64,000 nt of DNA from Pseudogemmatithrix spongiicola (GCF_030623445.1 NZ_CP130613.1:1364001-1428000); one strand, 5' to 3'. Positions 26,629-36,066 are shown, numbered from the stretch's first letter. Notes: generated by a model from the sequence alone, not told the origin. Numbers and translations: made by a program.

Positions 26629-27088
26629 CCTGACGTCGGCGGAGCCCGGTCCGGGGGCGGAGGACGACCCCCGGGATGCGGACCGTTTTCTGGTCGCTGA
26701 AGCCGCCGGGCAGCGGGTGGCGCTGCCCCTGCTGCAGAGTCGCGAAATCTTGACCGTGAAAGCCGTGACCAGACTGCCCGGTGCGCCGTCTTGGATAGCC
26801 GGGCTGGTGAACGTGCGCGGCACGGTGCTGACGGTGGTGGACACCGGCCAGCGGCTGGGCGGTGCGGCGTCCACGGGTCCGGTGGTGATGGTGGAAGTCG
26901 CCGAGCGGAAGTTCGGGCTGCGCGTGGACCGGGTGGACGGCGTGGTGCGTGCCGACGCGGGTCTCGAGGCGGTGGACGAGGCGCGGTCGGCGGGTGGCGC
27001 AGTGTGCGGGCTCGTGACGGCAGGTGACGGGCCGGCGATGGTGCTCGACTTGGAGGCCCTGCAACGCGCGGCGATCGCCGACGCGTGA
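26615..27088 (+). CDS. cheW: CheW-like chemosensory coupling protein 1
   Basis: The 157-residue product begins at the GTG at 26615, inside the end of rluD; a TTG at 26576 is an alternative and neither has a clear ribosome site. The CheW fold is visible in VALPLLQSREILTV, PSWIAGLVNVRGTVLTVVD and KFGLRVDRVDGVVR. It links receptors to CheA. Two further cheW genes close the module, so this one may serve a different receptor or output. Confidence 0.88.
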   Translation: MNLSDLTSAEPGPGAEDDPRDADRFLVAEAAGQRVALPLLQSREILTVKAVTRLPGAPSWIAGLVNVRGTVLTVVDTGQRLGGAASTGPVVMVEVAERKFGLRVDRVDGVVRADAGLEAVDEARSAGGAVCGLVTAGDGPAMVLDLEALQRAAIADA

Positions 27089-27131
27089 GCGCAGGGCCGG
27101 CACGACTCAAGCGGAACGGGGAGGAGGACGC

Positions 27132-27494
27132 GTGGCTCCGACGGTGCTGATCTGCGACGATGCGATCTTCATGCGCACGATGGTGGGTGACATCCTGACG
27201 CAGGCGGGCTTCGAGATCGTCGGCGAGGCCGAGACGGGCACGCAGGCGGTGGAGCGCTACAAGGCGCTGCGGCCCGACCTCGTGACGATGGACATCGTGA
27301 TGCCCGACATGGGCGGCATCGACGCGGTGCGCGAGATCACGAAGTTCGATCCCAACGCGAAGGTGCTGATGTGCAGCGCGATGGGGCAGCAGTCGCTGGT
27401 CGTCGAGGCGATCCAGGCGGGCGCGAAGGACTTCGTGGTGAAGCCCTTCCAGCCGAGCCGCGTGCTGGAGGCGGTGCAGCGGGTCCTGGGCTAA
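27132..27494 (+). CDS. cheY: CheY-type response regulator
   Basis: The 120-residue stand-alone receiver domain has acidic pair D9-D10, phosphoacceptor D54 (TMDIVMPDMGG), Ser82 at the switch position usually held by Thr, and K104 (VVKPF). It starts with GTG after a strong GGGGAGGAGG site, which suggests high expression relative to its neighbours. Without flagellar genes nearby, its partner could be the MglA or DUF4388 proteins rather than a flagellar switch. Confidence 0.94.
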   Translation: MAPTVLICDDAIFMRTMVGDILTQAGFEIVGEAETGTQAVERYKALRPDLVTMDIVMPDMGGIDAVREITKFDPNAKVLMCSAMGQQSLVVEAIQAGAKDFVVKPFQPSRVLEAVQRVLG

Positions 27495-27531
27495 CCGCCC
27501 GGCCGCGCGTCGCGCCAGGCCCGAGCCGCCG

Positions 27532-29520
27532 ATGGATCCGTCACGCTACGCGGACCTCTTCCGCACCGAGAGTCGCGAACAGCTCTCGGCGCTGAACCGC
27601 GCGTTGCTGGCCATCGAGCAGGGGGATGACCCCGCCGAGCCGGTGGCGGCGATCTTCCGCGGCGTGCACACGATCAAGGGCATGAGCGCGACCATGGGAT
27701 ACTCGGCGGTTGCCGAGTTTTCGCACGAGTTGGAGTCGCTGCTGGCCAAGGTGCGCGACGGCGAGCAGTCGGTGAGCGCGGAGCTGATGGACGCGCTGTT
27801 CGCGGCGGCCGATGCCTTGGAAGACGGCATCGAGCATGCGCGTGAGGGCACCGCGCTGACGCCAGCCATGCAGTCGGCACTCGAGCGCTTGCACGACATC
27901 GCGGGAGGCCGCTCGACGGCGGAGTTCCGCGTGATGCGCGCGAGCGGCGTGGTGAAGCTGCCGGCCGAGGCGCTGGATCCGCTCGATGGCGAGGGTACGC
28001 TGGTGCACGTGGTGCAGGAGCCGACGGCGGTGCTGCCGGGCGTGCGTGCCTTCATGGCCGTGCAGCGGCTGCGGGCGCTGGGCGAGGTGCTGGCCTGCGT
28101 GCCGTCGGCGGATGCGTTGCAGGCGGCGACGACGCCGCAGGCGTTCAGCGTGCGGATGCAGACGGCCGCCGGCGCGGCCGAGCTCGAGCACGCGGTGCGC
28201 GGCGCGGGGGATGTGCTGAGCGTGCGCGTCGAGGAGCGCGCGGCCGCTGCGCGGCCGATCGTGGAGGCGCCGTCGGTGACCGTGGAGTCTCCCTCGGTGA
28301 CGCTGCACCCGATGCGGCGCGTGAGCGACATCCTCGAGGCCACCGATGCGCTGGGGCCCGCCGAGCGCGGCGCCGCGCCGCGGGCGCGGCACGTGCGCAT
28401 CGAACTTGCGCGCCTGGACTCGCTGCTCGACTTGGCCGGCGAGTTGGTGATCGTGCGCGGGCGCCTGCAGTCGCTCGTGGCGCGGCAGGGCGACGCGGCG
28501 CTGCGCGAGGCGATGGACGACGCGACGCGATTGATCGCCGACCTGCAGAGCGAGATCATGACGAGCCGGCTCGTGCCGGTGGGACAGGTCTTCGACCGCT
28601 TCCCGCGCCTGGTGCGCGACGTGGCGCGCGCGCTCGGCAAGGACGTGCTGTTCACGATCGAGGGCAAGGAGATCGAGCTCGACCGCTCGGTGCTCGACGA
28701 GATCGGCGAGCCGGTGGTGCACCTGCTGCGCAACGCGGTGGACCACGGGCTCGAGGCGCCGGCGCAGCGTGAGGCGGCGGGCAAGCCGCGCGCCGGTCGC
28801 CTGGTGCTGGCGGCCCACCGCGATCGCAACGCCGTGGTGATCACCGTGCGCGACGACGGGCGCGGCATCGACCGCCGCCGCGTGCTGGCCCGCGCGCTGC
28901 AGCTCGGCTTGGTGCCGGTGGGCACGGAGCGGCTCGATGACGACGGCCTGCTCAAGTGCATCGCGCATCCCGGCTTCACGACCAGCGATCGCGTGACGGC
29001 GGTGAGCGGACGCGGCGTGGGCGTGGATGCGGTGATCAGCCGCGTGCGGGCCTTGGGCGGCTCGGTGGAGCTGCGCAGCAGCGAAGGCGAGGGCACGACG
29101 CTCGCGTTGCGGCTGCCGGTGACGCTGGCGATCGTGCGCGCGCTGCTGGCCCGCGTGGGGGCCGAGCGCTACGCGCTGCCGCTCACGCATGTGCGCGAGA
29201 CGCTGGAGCGTCGCACGGCCGTGGTGCAGCCGGTGCAGGGACGCGACATGCTGCTGCTGCGCGACGAGGTGCTGCCGCTGCTGCGGCTGCGCGAGGTGGT
29301 GCAGTTGCCGGGCCAGGCGGCGGAGCTGGATGGTGAGATCGTGGTGATCGAGCGCGGCGAGCGGCGTGCCGCGCTGGTGGTGGACGAACTCACGGCGCAG
29401 GAAGACATCGTGGTGAAGGCCTTCGACGGGGCGCGGGACGGATTGGCGCTGTTCAGCGGCGCGACGATCCTCGCGGATGGGGCCCCGGCGCTCATCGTGG
29501 ACGTGGGGAGCCTCCTGTGA
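27532..29520 (+). CDS. cheA: Chemosensory histidine kinase CheA
   Basis: The 662-residue product has an N-terminal Hpt domain with phosphohistidine H46 (GVHTIKGMSATMGY). A poorly conserved P2-like domain covers about 125-245, and P3 dimerisation helices start near 290 (RIELARLDSLLDLAGELV). The ATPase N box has N401 in RNAVDHGLEAP, followed by DDGRGID and GRGVGVDAV. A C-terminal CheW-like P5 domain is present. There is no fused receiver. It phosphorylates CheY and CheB. The stop overlaps cheC. Confidence 0.96.
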   Translation: MDPSRYADLFRTESREQLSALNRALLAIEQGDDPAEPVAAIFRGVHTIKGMSATMGYSAVAEFSHELESLLAKVRDGEQSVSAELMDALFAAADALEDGIEHAREGTALTPAMQSALERLHDIAGGRSTAEFRVMRASGVVKLPAEALDPLDGEGTLVHVVQEPTAVLPGVRAFMAVQRLRALGEVLACVPSADALQAATTPQAFSVRMQTAAGAAELEHAVRGAGDVLSVRVEERAAAARPIVEAPSVTVESPSVTLHPMRRVSDILEATDALGPAERGAAPRARHVRIELARLDSLLDLAGELVIVRGRLQSLVARQGDAALREAMDDATRLIADLQSEIMTSRLVPVGQVFDRFPRLVRDVARALGKDVLFTIEGKEIELDRSVLDEIGEPVVHLLRNAVDHGLEAPAQREAAGKPRAGRLVLAAHRDRNAVVITVRDDGRGIDRRRVLARALQLGLVPVGTERLDDDGLLKCIAHPGFTTSDRVTAVSGRGVGVDAVISRVRALGGSVELRSSEGEGTTLALRLPVTLAIVRALLARVGAERYALPLTHVRETLERRTAVVQPVQGRDMLLLRDEVLPLLRLREVVQLPGQAAELDGEIVVIERGERRAALVVDELTAQEDIVVKAFDGARDGLALFSGATILADGAPALIVDVGSLL

Positions 29521-30143
29521 CGGACTCAGTGGACGACGTACGGAACCTCTCGCGGGCGGCCTTGGATGCGCTGCGCGAAGTGGCGAACATCGGCGCGGGG
29601 CATGCGGCCACGGCGCTGTCGGAGATCACCGGCCAGCGTATCATGATCTCGGTGCCGCAGATCTCGGTGGCGCCGATCGAGGACGTGCCGAACCAGATCG
29701 GCGACGCCGAGGAACCCGTCGCGGCGGTGGCCATCCGCGTCGAGGGGGACCTCACCGGCCTCACGCTGCTGGTGTTCCCACAGCCGATCGCGCAGCGCAT
29801 CGCGTCGTTGATGATGGGCGGCCGCCCGGTGACGCAGATGGGCGCCATCGAGGAGAGCGCCCTCAAGGAGGCCGGCAACATCCTCTCCGCGGCGTACCTC
29901 AACGCGCTGGCGGAGTTCCTCGGCATGCGGATCCTGAACTCGCCGCCGCAGCTCGCCGTGGATATGAGCGATGCGGTGCTCTCGACGACGTTCGTCGAGA
30001 CGTCGGCGGGCGCCTCGCATGTGTTCTGCGTGGAGAGCGAGTTCCAGCTGCAGAACGACGCCGCGCCGCTGCGCGGGTTCTTCCTGCTGCTGCCCGATCC
30101 GGCGTCGCTGCGGGCGATGCTCACCGCGATCCGGGTCGCGTGA
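29517..30143 (+). CDS. cheC: CheY-P phosphatase CheC
   Basis: The 208-residue CheC/CheX family protein has both catalytic helices: E21/N24 in EVANIGAGHA and E118/N121 in LKEAGNILSA. CheC dephosphorylates CheY-P and binds CheD, whose gene lies in the same module. It fills the place of CheZ. Its GTG overlaps the cheA stop by 4 nt. Confidence 0.93.
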   Translation: MTDSVDDVRNLSRAALDALREVANIGAGHAATALSEITGQRIMISVPQISVAPIEDVPNQIGDAEEPVAAVAIRVEGDLTGLTLLVFPQPIAQRIASLMMGGRPVTQMGAIEESALKEAGNILSAAYLNALAEFLGMRILNSPPQLAVDMSDAVLSTTFVETSAGASHVFCVESEFQLQNDAAPLRGFFLLLPDPASLRAMLTAIRVA

Positions 30144-32848
30144 ACCGGCTGTCCACCGCCTCGACGTCGGAGCGGGACCGCGAGGTCCTGCGCGGCTTCG
30201 CGCGCCGGATCGACGCGGCGGACGCGGGGGCGCATAACAACCTTGGCGTGCTGTACTACACCAAGGGATTGTTCGAGGAGGCCGTCGACGCCTTCACCAA
30301 GGCGCTGGACATCGACCCGAAGATGCAGGTCGCGCAGCGCAACCTGGAGATCGCGTACTTCAACACCGGCTACTACGACCGTCGTGTCGCGGAGCTGCGG
30401 GAGCGCCTGCGGCACAAGCCCGACGATCGCGATGCGCGGTGGGAGCTGGGCCGCGCGTTCGCGTTGCTGGGCCAACCCGAGGATGCGATTCCGGAGTTCC
30501 AGGCATTGCTTGCCGTGCGGCCGGGCGATGTCGGCGCGATGATCCAGCTCGGGCTCGCCGAGAAGGCCGCGGGCCGCCTCGGCGTGGCGCTGAGCTGGTT
30601 CCGCACGGCACTGGCGCGCGATCCGCAGAGCGGGCTGCTGCACTTCTACGTCGGCGAGGTGCTGTACAACCAAGGCGCCTTCGACGAAGCCCTGGGGTCG
30701 CTGCAGCGGGCCATCCAGCTCAACCCCGATCATCCGGATGCGCACTTCCTGCTCTCGTTCGTGCTGGGCGACATGGGTCGCCACGACGAAGCGCAGAAGG
30801 CCTCGAAGCGCGCGGTGCAGTTGAATCCGGCGCTGTCGCGCGCGCAGGCGAACCTCTCGCTCGACGAGTACGACCCGAAGAAGTACGAGCAGCTCGTCCC
30901 GGGGCGTCAGGCGCGGAAGTCCGAGCAGCAGATGCGCATCGCCGAAGGCGAGCCGCTGGCGCACTACACGCTGGGCAATGCGTTCCGACAGCAGGGCTTG
31001 CTCACCGAGGCGATGCGCGAGTACCAACTGGCGCTGGAGATCGGCGAGGACCGCGCGCTCGTGCTGCAGGCGACCGCCGAACTGCACCTGATCCGCAAGG
31101 ATCCGACGGCGGCGATTCCATTGTTCGACGAGCTGCTCGCGCTGCGGCCGGATTCGCCGAAGCTGTGGAACGAGCGCGGCATCGCGCTGCATCAGACGGG
31201 CGACCACGCCGGTGCGGCGGAGAGCTACCGTCGGGCGCTGCAGCTGGATGCGCAGTACGCGATCGCGCGCAACAACCTCGCGGTGTCGCTGTTCCACGCG
31301 GGTGAGCCCGAGGACGCCGTCGACGAGTTCCGCGAGGCGCTGCGGGCGGCACCGACGTTCACCAAGGCGCGGCTCAACCTCACGTTGCTCCTGGTGCGGG
31401 CCAAGCGCTACCAGCTCGCGCTCGAAGCCTACCGCCAGGTGCTCGAGCACGACGCCGAGGCGGCGGTGGCGTGGAACGGCGTGGGCTTGGTGCTCGCGGA
31501 GCTGCGGCGCTTCGAAGAGGCACGCACGGCCTACGCACGCGCGATCCAGGCGAAGCCCGACTACGCCGAAGCGCACTACAACCTGAGCTTCTCGCTGACG
31601 AACCTCGGCGATTACGCCGGGGCGCTGCGTGAGACCAAGCGCGCGCTGGAGATCGACCCGTACTACACGCCGCAGACCTTCCAGCTGGCCATCGACCTCG
31701 AGTTCGAGGAGGCCGACCTCACCGTCGTGCCGGACCTCGGCGGCGAGAGGCGACTCAGCGGCGGCGTCGAGACGTTCACGTTCGACACGGGCATCCTCGA
31801 CGCGATCTTCAAGCAGTTGGAGCCGGCGACGGCCGAGGCAGCCGCCGAGGCGGCGGCGCCGGACGGCGATCCCTTCGCCCTGGCCGAGGATTACCTCTCG
31901 AAGGGCCTCGTGGACCGCGCGATGGCGGAGATCCGCCGCGCGATGCAGCGCGGGGCCGACGGCGCGCGTGGCAACGTCTTGCTGGGCGAGGCCTTCGGGC
32001 GGCAGGGCGCCTGGGGCGATGCGCTCGAGCGCTTTGAGGCGGCGCGGCATGCGCGGGCGGATTACGCCGAAGCGCTGCGCGGCGAGACGCAGTCCTTGCT
32101 CATGCTCGGGCGCGGGGCCGATGCCGCGGAGCCGGCGGCGGCGTTGCTGCGGCTGCTGCCGGATGACGTGGACGCGCTCTTGCTGATCGCGACCGCCCGC
32201 TTCGAAAGCGGCGATCCCGAAGGGGCGCTGGAGGTCCTGGATCAGGCACGCCGCGCCGACCCCAAGCGCGCCGAGGTGCAGCGGGGCATCGGCAACGTGC
32301 TGCGTGCGATGGGCAACGTGGACGCGGCGATCGCGGCCTACCGGCACGCCTTGGCGATCGACGGCGACTTCGCGGCGGTGCGCTATGACTTGGCGCAGCT
32401 GCTGATCGGGCGCGGCGACTTCCTGGAAGCGGAAGGCGAACTGCTCGCCGCGCTCGAGGCGGTGCCGACGTATGCCGACGCGACGCTGGCGCTGGCCGAC
32501 CTGCACCGGCAGCGCGGCGTGCCCGCGAAGGCGCTGGCGCTGTTGGTGGAGTTCCTCGAGCAGGATCCGTACAGCTTCGACGGCTTGGTCGCGCTGGGTG
32601 AGCTGTTGCTCGAGATGGAGCGGCCCGACGACGCCGCGTTCGCGTTCCAGCGCGTGCTGCGCTTCGACCCCGCGCATGTGGGCGCGGTGTTCCATCAGGG
32701 CGTGCTGCTCTCGTGGCAGGAACGGTATCGCGAGGCGCTGGCCTGCTTCCGGCGCGTGGCCGAGCTCGACCCGCAAGGCGAGTTCGCGCGGCGCGCGTTC
32801 CGCGAGGCGCGGGCCATCTCGCAGCGGCTCGACGGGGAGGACGCCTGA
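30140..32848 (+). CDS. Large TPR-repeat scaffold protein
   Basis: This 902-residue soluble protein without a signal peptide starts at the GTG at 30140 that overlaps the cheC stop. From residue 30 on it is almost wholly 34-residue TPR helices (AHNNLGVLYYTKGLFEEAVDAF; PKLWNERGIALHQTGDHAGA). A linker of about 60 residues near 520-600 (PDLGGERRLSGG) splits two solenoids. It probably scaffolds partners encoded nearby. The specific partner is not evident. Confidence 0.85.
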   Translation: MNRLSTASTSERDREVLRGFARRIDAADAGAHNNLGVLYYTKGLFEEAVDAFTKALDIDPKMQVAQRNLEIAYFNTGYYDRRVAELRERLRHKPDDRDARWELGRAFALLGQPEDAIPEFQALLAVRPGDVGAMIQLGLAEKAAGRLGVALSWFRTALARDPQSGLLHFYVGEVLYNQGAFDEALGSLQRAIQLNPDHPDAHFLLSFVLGDMGRHDEAQKASKRAVQLNPALSRAQANLSLDEYDPKKYEQLVPGRQARKSEQQMRIAEGEPLAHYTLGNAFRQQGLLTEAMREYQLALEIGEDRALVLQATAELHLIRKDPTAAIPLFDELLALRPDSPKLWNERGIALHQTGDHAGAAESYRRALQLDAQYAIARNNLAVSLFHAGEPEDAVDEFREALRAAPTFTKARLNLTLLLVRAKRYQLALEAYRQVLEHDAEAAVAWNGVGLVLAELRRFEEARTAYARAIQAKPDYAEAHYNLSFSLTNLGDYAGALRETKRALEIDPYYTPQTFQLAIDLEFEEADLTVVPDLGGERRLSGGVETFTFDTGILDAIFKQLEPATAEAAAEAAAPDGDPFALAEDYLSKGLVDRAMAEIRRAMQRGADGARGNVLLGEAFGRQGAWGDALERFEAARHARADYAEALRGETQSLLMLGRGADAAEPAAALLRLLPDDVDALLLIATARFESGDPEGALEVLDQARRADPKRAEVQRGIGNVLRAMGNVDAAIAAYRHALAIDGDFAAVRYDLAQLLIGRGDFLEAEGELLAALEAVPTYADATLALADLHRQRGVPAKALALLVEFLEQDPYSFDGLVALGELLLEMERPDDAAFAFQRVLRFDPAHVGAVFHQGVLLSWQERYREALACFRRVAELDPQGEFARRAFREARAISQRLDGEDA

Positions 32849-33828
32849 TGGCAATCGAAGGCCCGCTCCGCGAACTCGGCATCCACGACGTCTTCCAGCT
32901 CCTCGACCTGAGCCGGAAGACCGGCACGCTCACCGTGACCTCGCAGCTGCGCGACAACGAGGGCGTGGTGCTGTTCGAGAACGGCAAGGTGATCTCGGCG
33001 AGCATCAAGTCGAATCCGCATCGCATCGGCGACCTGCTGGTGCGGTCCGGGCGTCTCACGGACGCGGACCTCGCGATGGTGCGCGAGGCGCAGGCCAAGG
33101 GCGACCGGCGGCGCTTCGGGGAGATCCTCGTGGGGCTCGGGCTGGTGACGTCGCGCGAGATGGAGCGGCAGATGCGGCTGCAGATCGAGGCCGTGGTGTT
33201 CGAGCTGATGTCGTGGTCGGAGGGGCACTTCCGCTTCACCGAAGGCATGAGCGAGGACGCGCTGCGCGATGCCTCGGCGCCGCTCGGGACGGAGTCGCTG
33301 CTGATGGAGGGCGCGCGCCGCATCGACGAGTGGTCGCGTATCGCGGACCGCGTTCCGAACCTGTCGGTGATCCCGGACCTCGCGCCCGGCGACGCGGATC
33401 ACCCGGCGCTGCTCGACCTGCTGCCGCAGGAGTGGAAGGTGCTGGCGATGATCGACGGCCAGACGGACCTGCGCAGCATCGCGGCCACGCTGTCGATGAG
33501 CGAGTTCGACGTGGCGCGCATCGTCTACGGCATGGTGAGCACCGGCGTCGTGCTGCTGCGGCAGCCGACGCGCGCGTCGGTGCCGGTCGCATTGCCCAGC
33601 GAGCCGCGGAAGTCGGTGCACCAGACGCCGATGGGGACGCCGCCGAGCGCGCTGCGGCGCGGGGCGGAGTTCTTCCGTGCGGGCAGGCTCGAGGACGGCA
33701 TCGCGACGTGGAGCGCATTCGTCGAGAGCACGCCGAAGTATCCGGCGGCGTCGGCGCTGCGCGAGGCTGTGGTCGGCGCCACGAAGTTGGTGGAAGTGCT
33801 CGAGCGGGAGGTGCCGCGTGAGCGCTGA
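32848..33828 (+). CDS. DUF4388 (PATAN-type) protein with paired MshEN-like motifs
   Basis: The 326-residue cytoplasmic product has a DUF4388 domain at 1-110 (GIHDVFQLLDLSRKTGTLTV, then VLFENGKVISA). Overlapping its end are two 24-residue units, 59-82 and 89-112, of the form RxGxxLVxxGxLT...Q, separated by 6 residues. This resembles the c-di-GMP-binding MshEN repeat. A winged-helix-like part (ALLDLLPQEWKVLAMIDGQTD) and a short TPR-like tail follow. DUF4388/PATAN domains occur in motility regulators. The ATG shares a base with the preceding stop. Confidence 0.82.
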   Translation: MAIEGPLRELGIHDVFQLLDLSRKTGTLTVTSQLRDNEGVVLFENGKVISASIKSNPHRIGDLLVRSGRLTDADLAMVREAQAKGDRRRFGEILVGLGLVTSREMERQMRLQIEAVVFELMSWSEGHFRFTEGMSEDALRDASAPLGTESLLMEGARRIDEWSRIADRVPNLSVIPDLAPGDADHPALLDLLPQEWKVLAMIDGQTDLRSIAATLSMSEFDVARIVYGMVSTGVVLLRQPTRASVPVALPSEPRKSVHQTPMGTPPSALRRGAEFFRAGRLEDGIATWSAFVESTPKYPAASALREAVVGATKLVEVLEREVPRER

Positions 33829-34624
33829 CATCCGGGCGATGAGCGAGCAGCTGGCGGCGGATCCGTCGAGCCTGATCTTCCTGCCGCTGGCCGAGCAGCT
33901 GTTGGCGCGCGGCGACATGGCGCATGCCTCGCGCGTGGCGCGGAAGGGCGCCGAGCGGCATGCGCATCGCGCCGACGTGCACGATCTCGTCGCGCGGATC
34001 GCGCTGGCGCAGGGCGACGAGACGACGGCGGAGCGCGCGTGGCGGCAGTCGTTGGCGATCGCGCCGGAGTTCGGGGCCGCGCATCGCGGCTTGGGTTTCC
34101 TCTGCTACCGGCAGGGACGCTGGAGCGAGGCGGAGACGCACCTCGCGACGGCGCGGGCGGCGACGCCGGGCGATCCGGCGCTCGAGGCGGCCTGGGAGGC
34201 GCTGCACGCGGCACGCGCCGAGGCGGAGTCGACGCCGCCGGCCGCGGCGCTGCACGCCCACGCGCCGGGGCAGATCTTCGACGCGGTGCTGGGCGAGAGC
34301 GGCCAAGTCTCGCTGCTGCTCGATCGCGACGGCTTGGTCGTGGCGGGGCAGTACCTGACGGCGGAGGGCGAGGACCTCGGGGCACTGATCGGCGCGCACC
34401 TGAGCGGCGTCGGCGACGAAGCCACGCGCGCCATGCGGCACTTCGGGCTCGGCGCGTGGACGCGCATCGCGCTCGAGACCGAGGCCGCGACGGTCGTGAT
34501 GGCGCCGACCGGCGATGGCGTCACGCTGGTCGCCGCGCCGCGTGAGGTGCCGCTGGGATTGGTGCGCCGCACACTCGACCAGTGCGCGGCATTGGCGCGG
34601 CAGTGGCTGGGGCTCGGCGCATGA
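33818..34624 (+). CDS. TPR protein with C-terminal roadblock/LC7 domain
   Basis: The 268-residue product has TPR helices in residues 10-135 (AHRGLGFLCYRQGRWSEAETH). Residues 148-265 form a roadblock/LC7 domain (VSLLLDRDGLVVAG, EATRAMRHFGLGAWTRIALE), the fold of the MglA GTPase-activating partner MglB. It is the first of three consecutive roadblock genes upstream of mglA. The GTG start overlaps the DUF4388 gene by 11 nt. Confidence 0.8.
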   Translation: MSADIRAMSEQLAADPSSLIFLPLAEQLLARGDMAHASRVARKGAERHAHRADVHDLVARIALAQGDETTAERAWRQSLAIAPEFGAAHRGLGFLCYRQGRWSEAETHLATARAATPGDPALEAAWEALHAARAEAESTPPAAALHAHAPGQIFDAVLGESGQVSLLLDRDGLVVAGQYLTAEGEDLGALIGAHLSGVGDEATRAMRHFGLGAWTRIALETEAATVVMAPTGDGVTLVAAPREVPLGLVRRTLDQCAALARQWLGLGA

Positions 34625-34962
34625 GCGCCTTCGCAGCGGCCCTCGCGGCGGTCACGCGCCATCGCGGCGTGATGGCCTGTCTCGTCGTCGCCGAAGAGGA
34701 CGGGATCGTGATCGACGGCACCGCGCAGGTGGGCGTGGACACGGCGGCCTTCGCGGCGCTGACGGCCTCGCTGTACCGCAAGGCGGCGCGGGCCGCGTCG
34801 AGCGCGGGGTTCGGCGCGACCGGGTTCTGCGAGCTGGAAGCGGAGCGCGGGCGCGTGCTGGCGGCCGGCCGCGACGGCATCGTGCTGGTCGCGGTGGCCG
34901 AGTCGCGGGCGAACCTCGGCTTGCTGCGCGTCGAGATGCTCAAGGCCGCGGGGGCGCTGTGA
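34621..34962 (+). CDS. Small roadblock/LC7 domain protein
   Basis: This 113-residue single roadblock-like domain reads MACLVVAEEDGIVIDG for strand, loop and strand, then the helix FAALTASLYRKAARAA and VLAAGRDGIVLVAVAES. Its length is that of MglB-type proteins without the C-terminal extension. ATGA and GTGA overlaps join it to both neighbours, so the three roadblock proteins should be made in similar amounts. Confidence 0.72.
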   Translation: MSAFAAALAAVTRHRGVMACLVVAEEDGIVIDGTAQVGVDTAAFAALTASLYRKAARAASSAGFGATGFCELEAERGRVLAAGRDGIVLVAVAESRANLGLLRVEMLKAAGAL

Positions 34963-35432
34963 TCCGCCATTCCGTGACCATCGGTTGGGCCGACGCGCCG
35001 CTCAAGCGCTTCGTGGACGATGCGCGCCTCGAGCTCGCCGTGCTGATGCATACCAGCGGGCAGGTCTTGGCGCAGGTGGGGTTCCAGCGCAGCATCGACG
35101 TGCAGACGGCCTGTGCGCTGTCGGCGGCCATCAACGCCTCGGCCGAGCATCTCGGCGGGATGGTGGACGGCAAACCGTTCACCGGCCTCCACTATGCCGG
35201 CAAGGCGCGGCAGATTTATCTCGGGCAGGTGCCGACGAAGGACGGCCGCCTGCTGGTGCTCGCCGTGTTCGATTCGGAGAGCTCGCTGGGCATCGTGCAG
35301 CTCTACCTGAAGGAGTTCTACGCGAACGTCGCGGCGGCGGTGCCGGTCGCGGAGGACCTGTCGCCGGCGCTGGCCGAGAACTTCGAGGCGGACCTCAACC
35401 GCAACCTCGCGCAGCTCTTCGGGAGGGGCTGA
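34959..35432 (+). CDS. Roadblock/LC7 domain protein, MglB-like
   Basis: The 157-residue product has a roadblock-like core (LELAVLMHTSGQVLAQVG, CALSAAINASAEHLGGMV, LGQVPTKDGRLLVLAVF) and a C-terminal helical extension (LAENFEADLNRNLAQLFG). It lies 34 nt upstream of mglA, the place held by mglB in Myxococcus and Thermus, so it is the best MglB candidate of the three. Confidence 0.72.
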   Translation: MIRHSVTIGWADAPLKRFVDDARLELAVLMHTSGQVLAQVGFQRSIDVQTACALSAAINASAEHLGGMVDGKPFTGLHYAGKARQIYLGQVPTKDGRLLVLAVFDSESSLGIVQLYLKEFYANVAAAVPVAEDLSPALAENFEADLNRNLAQLFGRG

Positions 35433-35466
35433 TGCGCGCGTCCATCTTCCACCGCGGGATGTCACG

Positions 35467-36066
35467 TTGAGCCTCGTCAACTACGCCACGCGCGAGATCA
35501 CCTGCAAGATCGTCTACTACGGCCCGGGTCGGTCCGGGAAGACGACGAACCTGCATTACATCCACGGACAGGTGCCGACGGACCGGAAGGGCCAGATGGT
35601 GTCGCTGGCCACGCAGACGGACCGCACGCTGTTCTTCGATTTCCTGCCGATCGACCTCGGGACGATCTCCGGGTTCACGACGCGCTTCCAGCTCTACACG
35701 GTGCCGGGCCAGGTGTACTACCAGACGACGCGCAAGCTCGTCCTGCAGGGCGCCGACGGCGTGGTGTTCGTCGCCGACTCGCAGGCGCGCCAGCTGCAGG
35801 AGAACATCGAGAGCTTCCAGGACCTGCACGAGAACCTCGCGGAGCAGGGCGTGGACGCGCGCACGATGCCGATGGTGATCCAGTACAACAAGATCGACCT
35901 GCCCGACGAGCTGCGCACGCCGGTGCCGGAACTCGAAGAGCAGATCAACTTCCGCAACATCCCGTCCTTCACGGCCGATGCGCTGCACGGCCCGGGCGTG
36001 TTCGAGACGCTGCGCGGCATCTCGGAGCAGGTGCTGCGCAAGCTGAGCGCGGGGCGGAGCGGCTAG
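35467..36066 (+). CDS. mglA: MglA polarity GTPase
   Basis: The 199-residue Ras-like GTPase begins MSLVNYATREITCKIVYYGP, the usual MglA N-terminus, from a TTG at 35467. G1 is GPGRSGKT at 19-26. The intrinsic arginine finger R53 lies in TQTDRTLFFDF. G3 is the MglA-type TVPGQ at 78-82 with Q82, and G4 is NKID at 141-144. In Myxococcus MglA-GTP marks the leading pole and drives gliding and type IV pilus activity. Here it lies inside a chemosensory operon, directly before the tandem DnaA-type gene. Confidence 0.95.
   Translation: MSLVNYATREITCKIVYYGPGRSGKTTNLHYIHGQVPTDRKGQMVSLATQTDRTLFFDFLPIDLGTISGFTTRFQLYTVPGQVYYQTTRKLVLQGADGVVFVADSQARQLQENIESFQDLHENLAEQGVDARTMPMVIQYNKIDLPDELRTPVPELEEQINFRNIPSFTADALHGPGVFETLRGISEQVLRKLSAGRSG

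Noticed and set aside
29492-32854. A 1120-codon minus-strand open frame opposite the TPR gene
   Set aside because: It is antisense to cheC and a clear TPR protein, is Arg/His/Gln-rich without any motif, and reflects the high GC content.
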